A stretch of DNA of 64,000 bases, from positions 1-64,000 of the forward strand of contig CAKVCK010000018.1 in assembly GCA_934725575.1 (NCBI GenBank), written 5' to 3'. Shown here piece by piece: positions 52,859-62,390 of the stretch. The notes beneath the pieces are model-generated. The model worked only from the letters and a program-made list of their open reading frames with translations, was not told the origin of the DNA and made no database searches. Position 1 is the first letter of the stretch. Each line of letters begins with the position of its first letter. Source of the DNA: an uncultured Bacteroidales bacterium (GTDB taxonomy: Bacteria > Bacteroidota > Bacteroidia > Bacteroidales > UBA932). Made by a program: the position numbers and the translations under genes.

Positions 52859-54919
52859 TTATCTATTAACCACCGCCGTGAGCCTTATGTCCTCACAGGA
52901 CGCTCCGACAAAGATGTTGAACTTGCCGGAGTTTGCGCGGAAGTCGTGAATGTCAATGTCATAGAACGAGAAAGCCTCTTTCCCAAGATGGACGGTAACT
53001 TTCTTGCTCTCGCCCTTGCCGAGCGTGACCTTGGAATAGCCTTTGAGCTCCTTGGCCGGCCTTACGACGCTCGGATTGACCTCGCCTACATAGACTTGCG
53101 CAACCTCCGCCGCAGCCATCTTCCCCTTGTTAGTCAGCGTGAAAGTCACGTCAACCCCGTCTACTGATGGTGCGACGGCGATGTCTGAATATTCAAAATC
53201 CCCGTAGGTCAGTCCGTAGCCGAACGGGTAGAGCGGCTTCTTGCCGGAACGCTCGTAGCCACGGTAGCCGACAAACACACCTTCGGTGTATGTGACATAT
53301 TTGTTGGTGAAACCGCGCTTGGTCTCTGCCTTCTCTTTCGGATAGTAGCTGTTCGCAGTAGGGTTGTCGGCGAGGTCCGCGTCAATGGTGATCGGCAGAC
53401 GGCCTGACGGAGAGAACTCTCCTGCCATCATTCTGGCGAGTGCGAGTCCGCCTTCCTGGCCAGGGTACCATCCGAGAACGATTCCCTTGACGCTGTCCTT
53501 CCACTGTGACATATCGAATCCGCCGCCGGCATAGACGACCACGATCACGTTAGGGTTCAGCGAGGCCGCGAACCTGATCATCCCGTCCTGTCCTTCCGGA
53601 AGGGTGAAAGTCCTGTCGTGGTTCTCCTTCTCGGTCTTGGTGTCGAATCCTGCCGACACGATGACGGTTGATGCCTCCTTGATAGCCTTGACATTCTCAG
53701 GAGTGTTGTAGTCCAGACCTTCGGAAGGCTTCAGTAATGCGACCGGCCACTTCTTTCCAAGTGAGGACAATCCCTCGTACAATGATATAGAATATAGAGG
53801 GTCAACCTTTCCGCTTCCGCCTCCGCAAGGAATCCTGTCGGCGTTCGGGCCGAGGATCACGATCTTGTTGCGTTTGCCGGCCTTGAGAGGCAGGATTCCG
53901 TCATTTTTGAGCAGGACCGCAGACTCGCAGGCCATCTGGTAGGCTGTCTCACGTGAAAACTGGTTGTCCTCGGAGATCGTCGTGTCCAACTGAGGCCTGT
54001 CCAGAAATCCGAACGCGATGAAAGTCTGGAGAATATGCTGTACCTTCTCATCGATCTCCGATTCCTTGATCACTCCGCTGTCAATCATCGGCTTGATGAA
54101 CTCGTACTTGAGCAGGAATGCTCTCGGCATCTCCAGATCCAGACCGCCTTTCACCGTGCCGAGCGTTGAATATGTCGAAGTCCAGTCGGACATAACCAAT
54201 CCTTCGAAGCCCCATTTGTTCCTGAGGTTCTCCTTTATAAGAAACTGATTCTCCGCTGAATGGACATTGTTCACAAGGTTGTAGCTGGTCATCACAGAGC
54301 CGACTTTCGCCTCGGTCACCGCCGCCCTGAACGTCGGGAAATAGATCTCGTTCATCGTCCTTTCGTCAGCGTCAGAGCTGGTGTGATGGCGGTCATATTC
54401 CTGATTGTTGAGCGCGAAATGCTTTACGGTCGCCATAACACCTTGCGACTGAACGCCTTTGATGTAGTTGACCGCCGTCCTTGAGGCAAGGAAAGGATCT
54501 TCGCCCATATATTCAAAATTCCTTCCGCAGAGCGGGCTGCGGCAGATGTTGACTCCAGGTCCGAGCAGGACGTGCACACCTCTTGCCCTTGAGTCCTGGC
54601 CGAGAGCCACGCCCATCTTGTAGGCCAGCTCCTCGTCCCAGGATGCGGCGGCCGCCACTCCGCTGGCGAACAGCGTGCTCTTGGTGTCGTTCCTCACTCC
54701 CTGAGGCCCGTCGGCAAGCCTGATCTCTGGGATGCCTAACCGCTCGATCGGGCGGAGATGGAATCCGTCCTTGTAACCGGAGATGTAGTCGATTTTCTCC
54801 TCAAGGGTCATCTTGCTGACAAGCTCAGCCGCCCTTTCCTTACATTCTTTTGTAATCTCTTGAGCATCAGTCACTATGCCGATGCCGATCAATGCGATGA
54901 CCGCAATCGCTCTTTTCAT
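52859..54919 (-). CDS. GH3 family beta-glucosidase-like glycoside hydrolase
   Basis: 686 residues with a cleavable signal (AIAVIALIGIGIVTDAQE). The N-terminal barrel carries IRLADGPQGVR, GRNFEYMGEDPFLASR, TVKHFALNNQEYDRH (substrate Lys-His) and the nucleophile Asp in GLVMSDWTSTYST. The C-terminal alpha/beta sandwich has AVLLKNDGILPL and VVVYAGGGFDMSQW. A fibronectin-III-like domain ends the protein (KVTVHLGKEAFSFYDID). GH3 enzymes remove terminal beta-linked glucose, xylose or other sugars. It is convergent with uxaC and divergent from the ABC-F gene, so it has its own control. Lack of a SusCD partner leaves the substrate open. Confidence 0.93.
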   Translation of the reverse strand: MKRAIAVIALIGIGIVTDAQEITKECKERAAELVSKMTLEEKIDYISGYKDGFHLRPIERLGIPEIRLADGPQGVRNDTKSTLFASGVAAAASWDEELAYKMGVALGQDSRARGVHVLLGPGVNICRSPLCGRNFEYMGEDPFLASRTAVNYIKGVQSQGVMATVKHFALNNQEYDRHHTSSDADERTMNEIYFPTFRAAVTEAKVGSVMTSYNLVNNVHSAENQFLIKENLRNKWGFEGLVMSDWTSTYSTLGTVKGGLDLEMPRAFLLKYEFIKPMIDSGVIKESEIDEKVQHILQTFIAFGFLDRPQLDTTISEDNQFSRETAYQMACESAVLLKNDGILPLKAGKRNKIVILGPNADRIPCGGGSGKVDPLYSISLYEGLSSLGKKWPVALLKPSEGLDYNTPENVKAIKEASTVIVSAGFDTKTEKENHDRTFTLPEGQDGMIRFAASLNPNVIVVVYAGGGFDMSQWKDSVKGIVLGWYPGQEGGLALARMMAGEFSPSGRLPITIDADLADNPTANSYYPKEKAETKRGFTNKYVTYTEGVFVGYRGYERSGKKPLYPFGYGLTYGDFEYSDIAVAPSVDGVDVTFTLTNKGKMAAAEVAQVYVGEVNPSVVRPAKELKGYSKVTLGKGESKKVTVHLGKEAFSFYDIDIHDFRANSGKFNIFVGASCEDIRLTAVVNR

Positions 54920-55025
54920 ATTCCTGAATAATTTGAATTTCTTCCTGTACCGTAGCGTCTTAAAAGTGGCTTTATTCTTTGATGCGAAAGATGAAAACTT
55001 CGTCTTAATCCGCAGGTATGCCCGG

Positions 55026-55033
55026 CAAAATTA
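55026..55033 (-). promoter_or_regulatory. Promoter -7 box for the GH3 gene
   Basis: Minus strand TAATTTTG fits TAnnTTTG. The leader to the ATG would be about 105 nt. It lies 22 bp from the divergent ABC-F box. Confidence 0.42.
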
Positions 55034-55055
55034 AGATATTTCCGCAACAAATGGT

Positions 55056-55063
55056 TATTTTTG
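55056..55063 (+). promoter_or_regulatory. Promoter -7 box for the ABC-F gene
   Basis: TATTTTTG fits TAnnTTTG and shares the flanking word ACAAATG.TTATTTTTGTT with the uxaC promoter. The ATG is 20 nt downstream. Confidence 0.5.
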
Positions 55064-55083
55064 TTCTCTGAATATTTTTGAAT

Positions 55084-56916
55084 ATGCCAAGTTACCTCCA
55101 GATAGAGAACATCTCCAAGTCCTACGGGCCCAAGGTCCTGTTCGAACACATCGGCTTCAACATCAACGAAGGCGACAAGATCGCACTTATCGCCCCGAAC
55201 GGCACCGGCAAGACCAGCCTCCTGCGCATCCTCGCCGGCAAAGATAGCTCCGACTCCGGCGGCAAGATCATATTCCTCAAGGACATCCGCATCGCATTCC
55301 TTGAACAGGAGTATGAATATGACCCCGAGTCCACAGTGTGGGATCAGATTATGCGGGACAGCGAACCGTGGACGAAGAACCTTGATCCTGAGCATCTTGC
55401 TGAATATGAGCAGCGCGTCCGCCGCCTTCTGACCTCCTTCGGGATGTCTGAATATGATCGTAAGATGAAGGTACTTTCCGGAGGTGAGATCAAGCGCGCG
55501 GCCATCATCGTGATGCTTGCCAGCGAGGCGGACTTCTTCGTGATGGACGAGCCGACGAACCATCTGGACATCGACGGCATCGAGTTTCTGGAGAACTATC
55601 TGTCCCACGCCCGCTGCACCCTTCTGATGGTGACCCACGACCGTTATTTTCTGGATTCCGTGGCGAACACCGTGATGGAGATGGACCACGGGGCCGTTTA
55701 TATTTATAAAGGTAACTATCAGAACTACCTGGAAAAGAGGCAGGAACGAATCGAGAACTACAACGCCGAGACAGATAGGATCAAGAATCTTCTGCGTAGG
55801 GAACTGGAATGGATGCATGCCAGTCCGTGCGCCAGGACCGGAAAGGCCAAGTACCGCAAGAACGCTTTCTACGAACTGAAAGACAGGGCCGAGCAGGTTT
55901 ACAAGACCAACAGCGTGAGCCTTGGTGAGATGGGACCGGCATCAAGGCTTGGAACAAAGATCATCAACTGCAAGGATGTCAGTTTCTACTATGGCGGAGA
56001 CTGCTACCTGAGCCATTTCACATACAATTTCCAGCGTTACGAGAAAGTCGGAATAGTTGGAAAGAATGGGGTCGGAAAAACCACTTTCATCAATCTTCTG
56101 ATCGGGAATATAGATTCGTCCGATCCAGGCACGATGACAGGTGTGATCGAAAGGGGAGAGTCGTTGAAGATCGGCTACTATCGCCAGAGCGGAATGCAAT
56201 TCGATGAGAACCAGACTGTTCTGGAGACAGTGAATGACACTCATCTGTTGAGCCAGTTCCTCTTCCCGCACGATATGCTGAACAACCGCATCAGCAAACT
56301 TTCCGGAGGAGAGAAACGCCGTCTCTACCTGTTGACCATCCTGATGAGGCAGCCGAACCTGCTGATAATGGACGAACCGACGAACGATCTGGACATCGTG
56401 ACCATTAATATTCTTGAAGAGTACCTGAAGGAGTTCAAGGGCACTTTGATCCTTGTTTCCCACGACCGTCATTTCCTTGACCGTTTGGTGGACCATCTGT
56501 TCGTGTTCTGCGGTGACGGTGAGGTCAAGGATTTCATCGGCAGCTACAGCCAGTACCGTGATTTCATCAAGGACTACGAGGCCGAGAAACGCGCCAAGGC
56601 TCGTGAGGAAGAACGTGCCTCCAAGTCCGCTTCCGTTACCGGCCAACTTTCTGCTTCGTCTCCACTTGACGCCACAGCTTCATCCAAGCCTTCCCGTCTA
56701 GATGCCCCTCGCAAGCTAAGCTACAAGGAACAGCGTGAGCTTGAGCAACTTGAGAAGGACATCGAGTCCCTCACCGCCGAGAAGTCCGACCTTGAGTCCA
56801 AGATGAACGGCGGCCTCACCGATCCCGTCGAGCTCCAGAAGGTCACCACCCGCTTCGCCGAGGTCTCTTCGGAACTCGACACCAAGGAAACCCGTTGGCT
56901 TGAACTGTCCGTCTGA
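55084..56916 (+). CDS. ABC-F ATPase, Uup-like
   Basis: Soluble tandem ABC ATPase of 610 residues, a translation or ribosome-linked factor with no membrane part. First domain: Walker A PNGTGKTSL, signature VLSGGEIKRAA, Walker B DFFVMDEPTNHLDI. Second domain: Walker A GKNGVGKTTF, signature KLSGGEKRRLYL, Walker B LLIMDEPTNDLDI. The inter-domain linker, about 210-265, is basic and helical (EKRQERIENYNAETDRIKNL). A C-terminal coiled coil, about 545-610 (YKEQRELEQLEKDIESLTAE), identifies the Uup-like subgroup. The frame begins with TTG 55078, but ATG 55084 is the better start (MPSYLQIENISKSYG). Confidence 0.93.
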   Translation: MPSYLQIENISKSYGPKVLFEHIGFNINEGDKIALIAPNGTGKTSLLRILAGKDSSDSGGKIIFLKDIRIAFLEQEYEYDPESTVWDQIMRDSEPWTKNLDPEHLAEYEQRVRRLLTSFGMSEYDRKMKVLSGGEIKRAAIIVMLASEADFFVMDEPTNHLDIDGIEFLENYLSHARCTLLMVTHDRYFLDSVANTVMEMDHGAVYIYKGNYQNYLEKRQERIENYNAETDRIKNLLRRELEWMHASPCARTGKAKYRKNAFYELKDRAEQVYKTNSVSLGEMGPASRLGTKIINCKDVSFYYGGDCYLSHFTYNFQRYEKVGIVGKNGVGKTTFINLLIGNIDSSDPGTMTGVIERGESLKIGYYRQSGMQFDENQTVLETVNDTHLLSQFLFPHDMLNNRISKLSGGEKRRLYLLTILMRQPNLLIMDEPTNDLDIVTINILEEYLKEFKGTLILVSHDRHFLDRLVDHLFVFCGDGEVKDFIGSYSQYRDFIKDYEAEKRAKAREEERASKSASVTGQLSASSPLDATASSKPSRLDAPRKLSYKEQRELEQLEKDIESLTAEKSDLESKMNGGLTDPVELQKVTTRFAEVSSELDTKETRWLELSV

Positions 56917-57318
56917 CCTCTCCTGCCCCCACAAAGGAAAAGAGTCGGATGTTTGTTGTCTGACACCTTCTGCCCATTCCCCAAGAGAGAATCGAAATGG
57001 CTGCACGAAAAGGGATTGGATAAATCAATGTAATATTCCGTGAGACAGTCTTCGTACACACTCGATGGAACACTACCGCCACGAGTATCAATGAATAATA
57101 ACAAACCTCCCATCCGTCAGTTCTTGGGCGAAAAAAATGTGAGTGGGTGTTGCTCAAAAGAGTAACCGGACACTCTCTGTGAACGGGAAGAAGCGGATAA
57201 GCTTCCCGAGAGTACGTCGCAGGTTTCCGTGCGGATGACGAAGGCCTTTCAGAAACGAAATAATGTCACCGATGGGTGCCCAACAACACCCTTGGGAGGC
57301 GATAAGTGGGGTAAACGT

Positions 57319-57349
57319 TTCCCAAGAGTGCATTTTGCACTCTTGGGAA
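57319..57349. terminator. Perfect hairpin, 14-bp arms
   Basis: TTCCCAAGAGTGCA and its exact reverse complement are separated by TTT. No T-run follows on the plus strand; on the minus strand it is followed by AAACG, also without a T-run. It may be an RNA structural element or an operator rather than a terminator. Confidence 0.4.
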
Positions 57350-57501
57350 GCAAAATAGGCCGAAAGTGTTACCGGACGTGAGACATAATCTCTTCACGGA
57401 AGCGATGTCGTGAATGGCGAGGCAAAAGGACGAGTTTCCACCTCAAAGAACATTTCAAACAAATCAAAACAGCTTCTTAGTATGGTTTGGCGAAATAATG
57501 T

Positions 57502-57509
57502 TATTTTTG
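57502..57509 (+). promoter_or_regulatory. Promoter -7 box for the fusion helicase
   Basis: TATTTTTG in the context ATGTTATTTTTGT is the same kind of box as for uxaC and the ABC-F gene. The leader is about 40 nt. Confidence 0.5.
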
Positions 57510-57549
57510 TACCGATAATCAACGAGTTGAAGCAATCGAGATATTCATT

Positions 57550-60500
57550 ATGATGAAAACAGCCTTCATTGACCTGGAAGTTGACGGCCGAGGCAAGATT
57601 CTGGACATCGGGGGAGTGAAAGCCGGGCAGGGGTTTCATTCCGCGAGGATTCCGGAGTTTGCGGGCTTTGTCTCTGACTGCGATTGTCTTTGCGGGCATA
57701 ATATCATCGGGCACGACATCAAGTACCTGAAACCATTCCTTAGAAAGGAATATATCCTCATCGATACCCTTTATCTCTCGCCGCTGCTTTTCCCGCAGAA
57801 GCCTTACCATAAACTTCTCAAGGATGACAAGATCCTTACGGAAGAGCTGAATAACCCGTTGAATGACAGTTTGAAGGCTCAATCTCTCTATGATGATGAG
57901 GTGATGGCGTTCAATGCCTTGGACAAGGATTTCCAGCAGCTGTACTATGATCTGCTGAGCGAGGACAGCCACTTCTCGGGATTTTTCAAAAGCATTGAAT
58001 ATGTCCCCTCAAGGAAGCCGTTCTTTTTCCGGAAATCCACTGCGGACATCTTCCGAGAGTTATTTAAAGGCAAGATTTGCGAGCATTCAAATGTCGAGTC
58101 TTTTGTTAGGGATCACAAGGTGGAATGCGCCTATGCGGCTGCCTTGATAAGCACGGATGACAGAAATTCCATAACTCCGGCCTGGATCCTGCGCAACTAT
58201 CAGGGCGTGGAGAATGTGATAAGAGGTTTAAGGGCTGTGAACTGCGGCGATGCCCGCTGCGCGTATTGCTCACAAAAACTGAATGCTGAATATTCATTGA
58301 AAAAGTGGTTCGGCTACGACCGTTTCAGGACTTTCGGAGGGGAGCCGCTGCAGGAGAATGCGGCAAAAGCAGCGATTAAAGGTGAATCGTTGCTTGCCAT
58401 ATTCCCGACCGGCGGAGGGAAGTCGCTGACATTCCAACTGCCGGCATTGATGGCAGGGGAGACCGTCAGAGGGCTGACCGTCGTGATCTCACCGCTCCAA
58501 TCCCTGATGAAGGATCAGGTGGAGAATCTGGAGAAGAAAGGAATCTCGGAAGCCGTCTATATCAATGGCTTGCTGTCTCCGATTGAACGCCGCAACGCTT
58601 TGGAGAGAGTCGAGTCCGGCGAGGCCTCGCTGCTTTACATCGCCCCGGAGCAACTCCGCTCCAAGACCATCGAGAAGGTTCTGATGTCCAGAACCTTGGT
58701 CCGAATCGTGATTGACGAGGCGCATTGCTTCTCCGCCTGGGGTCAGGACTTCCGGATTGAATACATGTTCATCGGGGAGTTCATCAAGCATCTTCAGGAG
58801 AGTAAAGGCCTTGACACTCCGATTCCGGTCTCCTGCTTCACGGCGACCGCGAAACCGAAGGTGATCAGCGACATCTGTGACTATTTCCGGGACCGGCTTG
58901 GGATAACCTTGAAGCGTTTCACGACTGATGTTGCCCGCACTAATCTTCGATATACTGTTCTGTTCAGGACTTCTGATGAGGATAAATACCAGACCTTGAG
59001 GAACTTGCTCGATGGCACAAAATGTCCGGCCATCGTTTATGTGACCAGAACCAAAGCCGCGGAGAAAATCGCTGAAAGGCTCGGCAAGGACGGGTTTGAC
59101 GCAAAGGCCTTCCACGGTCAGATGGAGGTCAACACAAAGGTCAAGGCTCAGGATGATTTTATGAGCGGCAAGGTCAGGATAATCGTGGCCACATCAGCGT
59201 TCGGGATGGGAGTGGACAAGAGCGATGTCGGTCTGGTTGTCCACTACGAGATTTCGGATTCGCTGGAGAATTATATTCAGGAAGCGGGAAGGGCGGGGCG
59301 TGATGTCAACTCGCAGGCGGAGTGTTACGTCCTTTACAATGACGATGACCTTAACAAACACTTCATACTTCTGAATCAGACGAAGCTCACCCTGAGTGAG
59401 ATAAACCAAGTCTGGAGCGCTGTCAAGAAACTTACGGCAAAGCACGACAGCATCCACATCTCCGCTTTGGAGATAGCCCGCAAGGCAGGTTGGGAGGAAA
59501 TCCGGGACGTTGAGACCAAGGTGAAAAGCGCGATTGCCGCCCTGGAGACCGCCGGTTATCTGAGACGCGGGATGAACAGCCCGAGAATATTCGCGACAAG
59601 CATTGTCCCGAGGAATATGGACGAGGCTTCGGAGCGGATAGAACGATGCCCGGATTTCACTGAGGATGACAAACTGGACGCCAGAAGAATCATCAAGTCA
59701 TTGATCTCGGAGCGCAGCCGTTCCCGCGCCGGGACCGCCGAGGCGGAGTCCCGTGTTGACTATCTTTCGGATATGCTCGGCATCGAGACCCGCAAGGTGA
59801 TCAGTATCGTGGAGAGAATGCGTGTGGCCGGAATCCTCGCCAAGGACGACGATATGACGGCCTACCTCCGGCTTGGCCAGCTCAGGAAATTCAAATATTA
59901 CATCCAGCTGGAGAAATTCCTCGTCGAGACAGTCATCGGCGAGTGCACGAAATTCAGTCTGAAGGAGATAAACGAGAAAGCGATCGCTTCCGGAATCGCA
60001 AGGTCCTCCGTGAAGGACATCCGTACAATCCTGTTTTTCTGGACGATAAGGCACTACATCGAAAAGCGCCCGGTCACGGACGATTATATTCAGATAGCGG
60101 CTAAGGTTTCGGCCTCGGATCTGGAAAGGCAGATCGCTGTCAGGAACTCAATCGCTTCGTTCATCGTCTATCGTTTCAAGGATAATAATAAAGAGGAGGA
60201 CGGCGAGGTCAAGGTCGGGTTCTCGTTGGCCGGACTTGTCGGTGACTACAACGACAGCGCTCTTTTCCCGGAAAAGGTGGATGTCGGAATGGCCGAAGAG
60301 GCGCTCCTGTTCCTCGCGAAGACCGGAATCCTGAACCTGGAAGGCGGCTTTATGGTCTTGTACAACAAGTTGCAGATCGAACGGCTCAAAGACAGCAAAT
60401 GCCGCTACAAAAAGGACGATTACCACAATCTGGACGACTTCTACAAGCAGCGGATCCAGCAGATCCACATCATCGGAAAATATGCGAATATGATGGTGTC

Positions 60501-62334
60501 CGACAAAAATCGGGCTATGGAATATGTCCACGACTATTTTGTGCTGGATTTCAAGGCTTTCATAAAGAAATATTTCGATTCGAAGGAGGCGAAAAGAATC
60601 GACAGGAACATCAGCGAGAAAAAGTACGAAGAGCTGTTCGGAAGTCTGACCGGGACACAGTCAGACATAATCAATGACAGCGAATCAAGGTTCATCGTGG
60701 TTCCGGCCGGACCTGGAAGCGGCAAGACCTATGTCCTCGTGCGCAAGCTGGCCTCTTTGATCCTTCTGGAGGATGTCAAGTCCGAGCAGCTTCTGATGTT
60801 GACATTCTCAAGGGCCGCGGCTACGGAGTTCAAGAAGCGGCTCAAGGCTCTGATCGGCAACGCCGCCGAATATGTCGAGATCAAGACTTTCCATTCATAT
60901 TCATTTGACATTCTTGGCAGGAAGGGAACGGTCGAGGGTTCCGAACATATTGTCGCCGACGCTGTCGTGGAGATTCGTTCAGGCAGGGTTGAAAGGAGCC
61001 GGATAACCAAGTCAATCCTTGTCATCGACGAGGCACAGGACCTTGGTGAGCAAGAATTCGCTCTGGTCAAGGAACTTATCCGTTGCAATGAGGATATGAG
61101 GGTCATAGCGGTCGGTGACGATGACCAGAACATCTACGAATTCCGTGGCTCTGACTCCGGGAATATGAAGTCCCTGATCACTGAATATGGGGCGTCTGTC
61201 TATAATATGCTGGAGAATTTCAGAAGCTCTCAAGCGGTCATTTCTCTGGCGAACTCCTACATTAAAGGAATATCCGGGCGTTTGAAGTCCGCCCCGATCG
61301 TAGGTAAGAGAAGTGATCCGGGACATATCCGTTTGGTTCGTCATTCCACTCCCGACTATGAGCAAGCCATTGTTAATGAGATTGTTTCCGACAGGAGTCC
61401 GGGTCGTGTCTGCGTTCTTACCGCCACGAATGACGATGCCTTGGTGATATCGGCTTTGCTTAACAAGTCCGGCCGGAAAGCCCGGCTGATCCAATCCCGA
61501 GATGGATTCCAATTGTCCGATCTTGCCGAATTCAGAAGTTTTCTTGACGCTGTCAGGAAATATGACTCCGCTTGCCTTGATGACGCAATGTGGGCTGAGG
61601 CAAGTGATTTTGTCCGGAACCGTTTCAGTGACAGCGGATGCCTTGATTTGCTTGAGAACTGTCTGGCCGCTTTTAATGATGAATATCCAACCCGCAAGTA
61701 CATCACTGATTTTGAGAACTTTCTGCTTGAATCCCAACTTGAGGATTTCACGAAGTCCAAGGACTCGGAGATTGTGGTCTCAACCATCCACAAAGCCAAA
61801 GGCTGTGAATATGACAATGTGTACATCTCGTTGAAGGGGCTTCGGGAGATCACCGACAAGGAACGCCGGATGGTCTATGTCGGAATGACCAGGGCGAAGA
61901 ACAACCTATCGGTGCATTTTGACAACGTAGATATATTCACAGATGAAGTGTCACGTTCCGTGATGGTTGGAGATGAGTCGGTCTATGGTGCTCCGGAGGA
62001 GGTTTTGATGCAGCTTTCCCATCGGGATGTCGTGCTGGATGTGTTCAAAGGCAACCAAAATCTGCTGTGGAATTTGCATTCGGGAACCAGGCTTGGGCTT
62101 GATGGAGACTACCTGTCCGCCGAGGTTGGAGGCTACCGAAGGAAGATCCTTAAATTTTCGGCAGCATTCCGGGAAAAGCTTGCCAAAATGGCTTCAAAAG
62201 GATATTCACCGGTCGAGGCCAAGGTCCGGTTCCAGGTGTTCTGGCGTTATGAGGATCAGGTTGAGGGGCATCTTGAGCCTGTCCGTCGTGAGATTATGCT
62301 CATTCTTCCGGATCTGCTTCTTGGAAAGTTATAA
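57550..62334 (+). CDS. Exonuclease-like/RecQ/UvrD triple-domain helicase
   Basis: 1594 residues, one uninterrupted frame. Residues about 1-130 resemble a DEDD 3'-5' exonuclease: AFIDLEVDG (Asp8, Glu10), CGHNIIGHDIKYL, and NNPLNDSLKAQSL, where Asn stands in the expected His position of DEDDh enzymes. Residues about 255-640 are a RecQ-type SF2 helicase: PTGGGKSLTFQLP near 286, VISPLQSLMKDQ, VIDEAHCFSAWGQDFR, SCFTATAK, ATSAFGMGVDKS and IQEAGRAGRD. The four-Cys zinc site of RecQ is not seen. Helical and winged-helix-like sequence runs to about 1030. Residues about 1033-1500 are a UvrD/Rep SF1 helicase: PAGPGSGKT near 1055, SFSRAAA-type LTFSRAAATEF, DEAQDLGEQE near 1160, GDDDQNIYEFRG, VSTIHKAKGCEYDN near 1414 and YVGMTRAKNNL. 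It is a DNA repair or defence nuclease-helicase; which one cannot be decided here. Start is ATG 57550 or the next codon. Confidence 0.9.
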   Translation: MMKTAFIDLEVDGRGKILDIGGVKAGQGFHSARIPEFAGFVSDCDCLCGHNIIGHDIKYLKPFLRKEYILIDTLYLSPLLFPQKPYHKLLKDDKILTEELNNPLNDSLKAQSLYDDEVMAFNALDKDFQQLYYDLLSEDSHFSGFFKSIEYVPSRKPFFFRKSTADIFRELFKGKICEHSNVESFVRDHKVECAYAAALISTDDRNSITPAWILRNYQGVENVIRGLRAVNCGDARCAYCSQKLNAEYSLKKWFGYDRFRTFGGEPLQENAAKAAIKGESLLAIFPTGGGKSLTFQLPALMAGETVRGLTVVISPLQSLMKDQVENLEKKGISEAVYINGLLSPIERRNALERVESGEASLLYIAPEQLRSKTIEKVLMSRTLVRIVIDEAHCFSAWGQDFRIEYMFIGEFIKHLQESKGLDTPIPVSCFTATAKPKVISDICDYFRDRLGITLKRFTTDVARTNLRYTVLFRTSDEDKYQTLRNLLDGTKCPAIVYVTRTKAAEKIAERLGKDGFDAKAFHGQMEVNTKVKAQDDFMSGKVRIIVATSAFGMGVDKSDVGLVVHYEISDSLENYIQEAGRAGRDVNSQAECYVLYNDDDLNKHFILLNQTKLTLSEINQVWSAVKKLTAKHDSIHISALEIARKAGWEEIRDVETKVKSAIAALETAGYLRRGMNSPRIFATSIVPRNMDEASERIERCPDFTEDDKLDARRIIKSLISERSRSRAGTAEAESRVDYLSDMLGIETRKVISIVERMRVAGILAKDDDMTAYLRLGQLRKFKYYIQLEKFLVETVIGECTKFSLKEINEKAIASGIARSSVKDIRTILFFWTIRHYIEKRPVTDDYIQIAAKVSASDLERQIAVRNSIASFIVYRFKDNNKEEDGEVKVGFSLAGLVGDYNDSALFPEKVDVGMAEEALLFLAKTGILNLEGGFMVLYNKLQIERLKDSKCRYKKDDYHNLDDFYKQRIQQIHIIGKYANMMVSDKNRAMEYVHDYFVLDFKAFIKKYFDSKEAKRIDRNISEKKYEELFGSLTGTQSDIINDSESRFIVVPAGPGSGKTYVLVRKLASLILLEDVKSEQLLMLTFSRAAATEFKKRLKALIGNAAEYVEIKTFHSYSFDILGRKGTVEGSEHIVADAVVEIRSGRVERSRITKSILVIDEAQDLGEQEFALVKELIRCNEDMRVIAVGDDDQNIYEFRGSDSGNMKSLITEYGASVYNMLENFRSSQAVISLANSYIKGISGRLKSAPIVGKRSDPGHIRLVRHSTPDYEQAIVNEIVSDRSPGRVCVLTATNDDALVISALLNKSGRKARLIQSRDGFQLSDLAEFRSFLDAVRKYDSACLDDAMWAEASDFVRNRFSDSGCLDLLENCLAAFNDEYPTRKYITDFENFLLESQLEDFTKSKDSEIVVSTIHKAKGCEYDNVYISLKGLREITDKERRMVYVGMTRAKNNLSVHFDNVDIFTDEVSRSVMVGDESVYGAPEEVLMQLSHRDVVLDVFKGNQNLLWNLHSGTRLGLDGDYLSAEVGGYRRKILKFSAAFREKLAKMASKGYSPVEAKVRFQVFWRYEDQVEGHLEPVRREIMLILPDLLLGKL

Positions 62335-62381
62335 AACAAAGCGGGCCGCTTGAATCAGTCTCAGGCAGCCAGCTTTGTTTT
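62333..62381. terminator. Bidirectional terminator between helicase and glpF
   Basis: AAAACAAAGC (62333-62342) pairs exactly with GCTTTGTTTT (62372-62381) around a 29-nt loop, giving a U-rich tail in both directions. It starts inside the helicase stop codon and lies between convergent genes. Confidence 0.6.
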
Positions 62382-62390
62382 TGGTCACAT

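Larger units (their letters stand above)
56917..57549. other. 633-bp non-coding stretch with RNA-like inverted repeats
   Basis: I see no credible gene. The middle (57145-57370) is rich in self-complementary words: a long-range pair GGGTGTTG (57145-57152) with CAACACCC (57284-57291), a GGGAAG/CTTCCC hairpin (about 57187-57209), a perfect 14-bp hairpin (57319-57349), and repeats of TTCCCRAGAGT and TACCGGAC type words. It may encode a structured RNA or a long leader of the helicase gene. The first 200 bp look plain. Confidence 0.45.
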
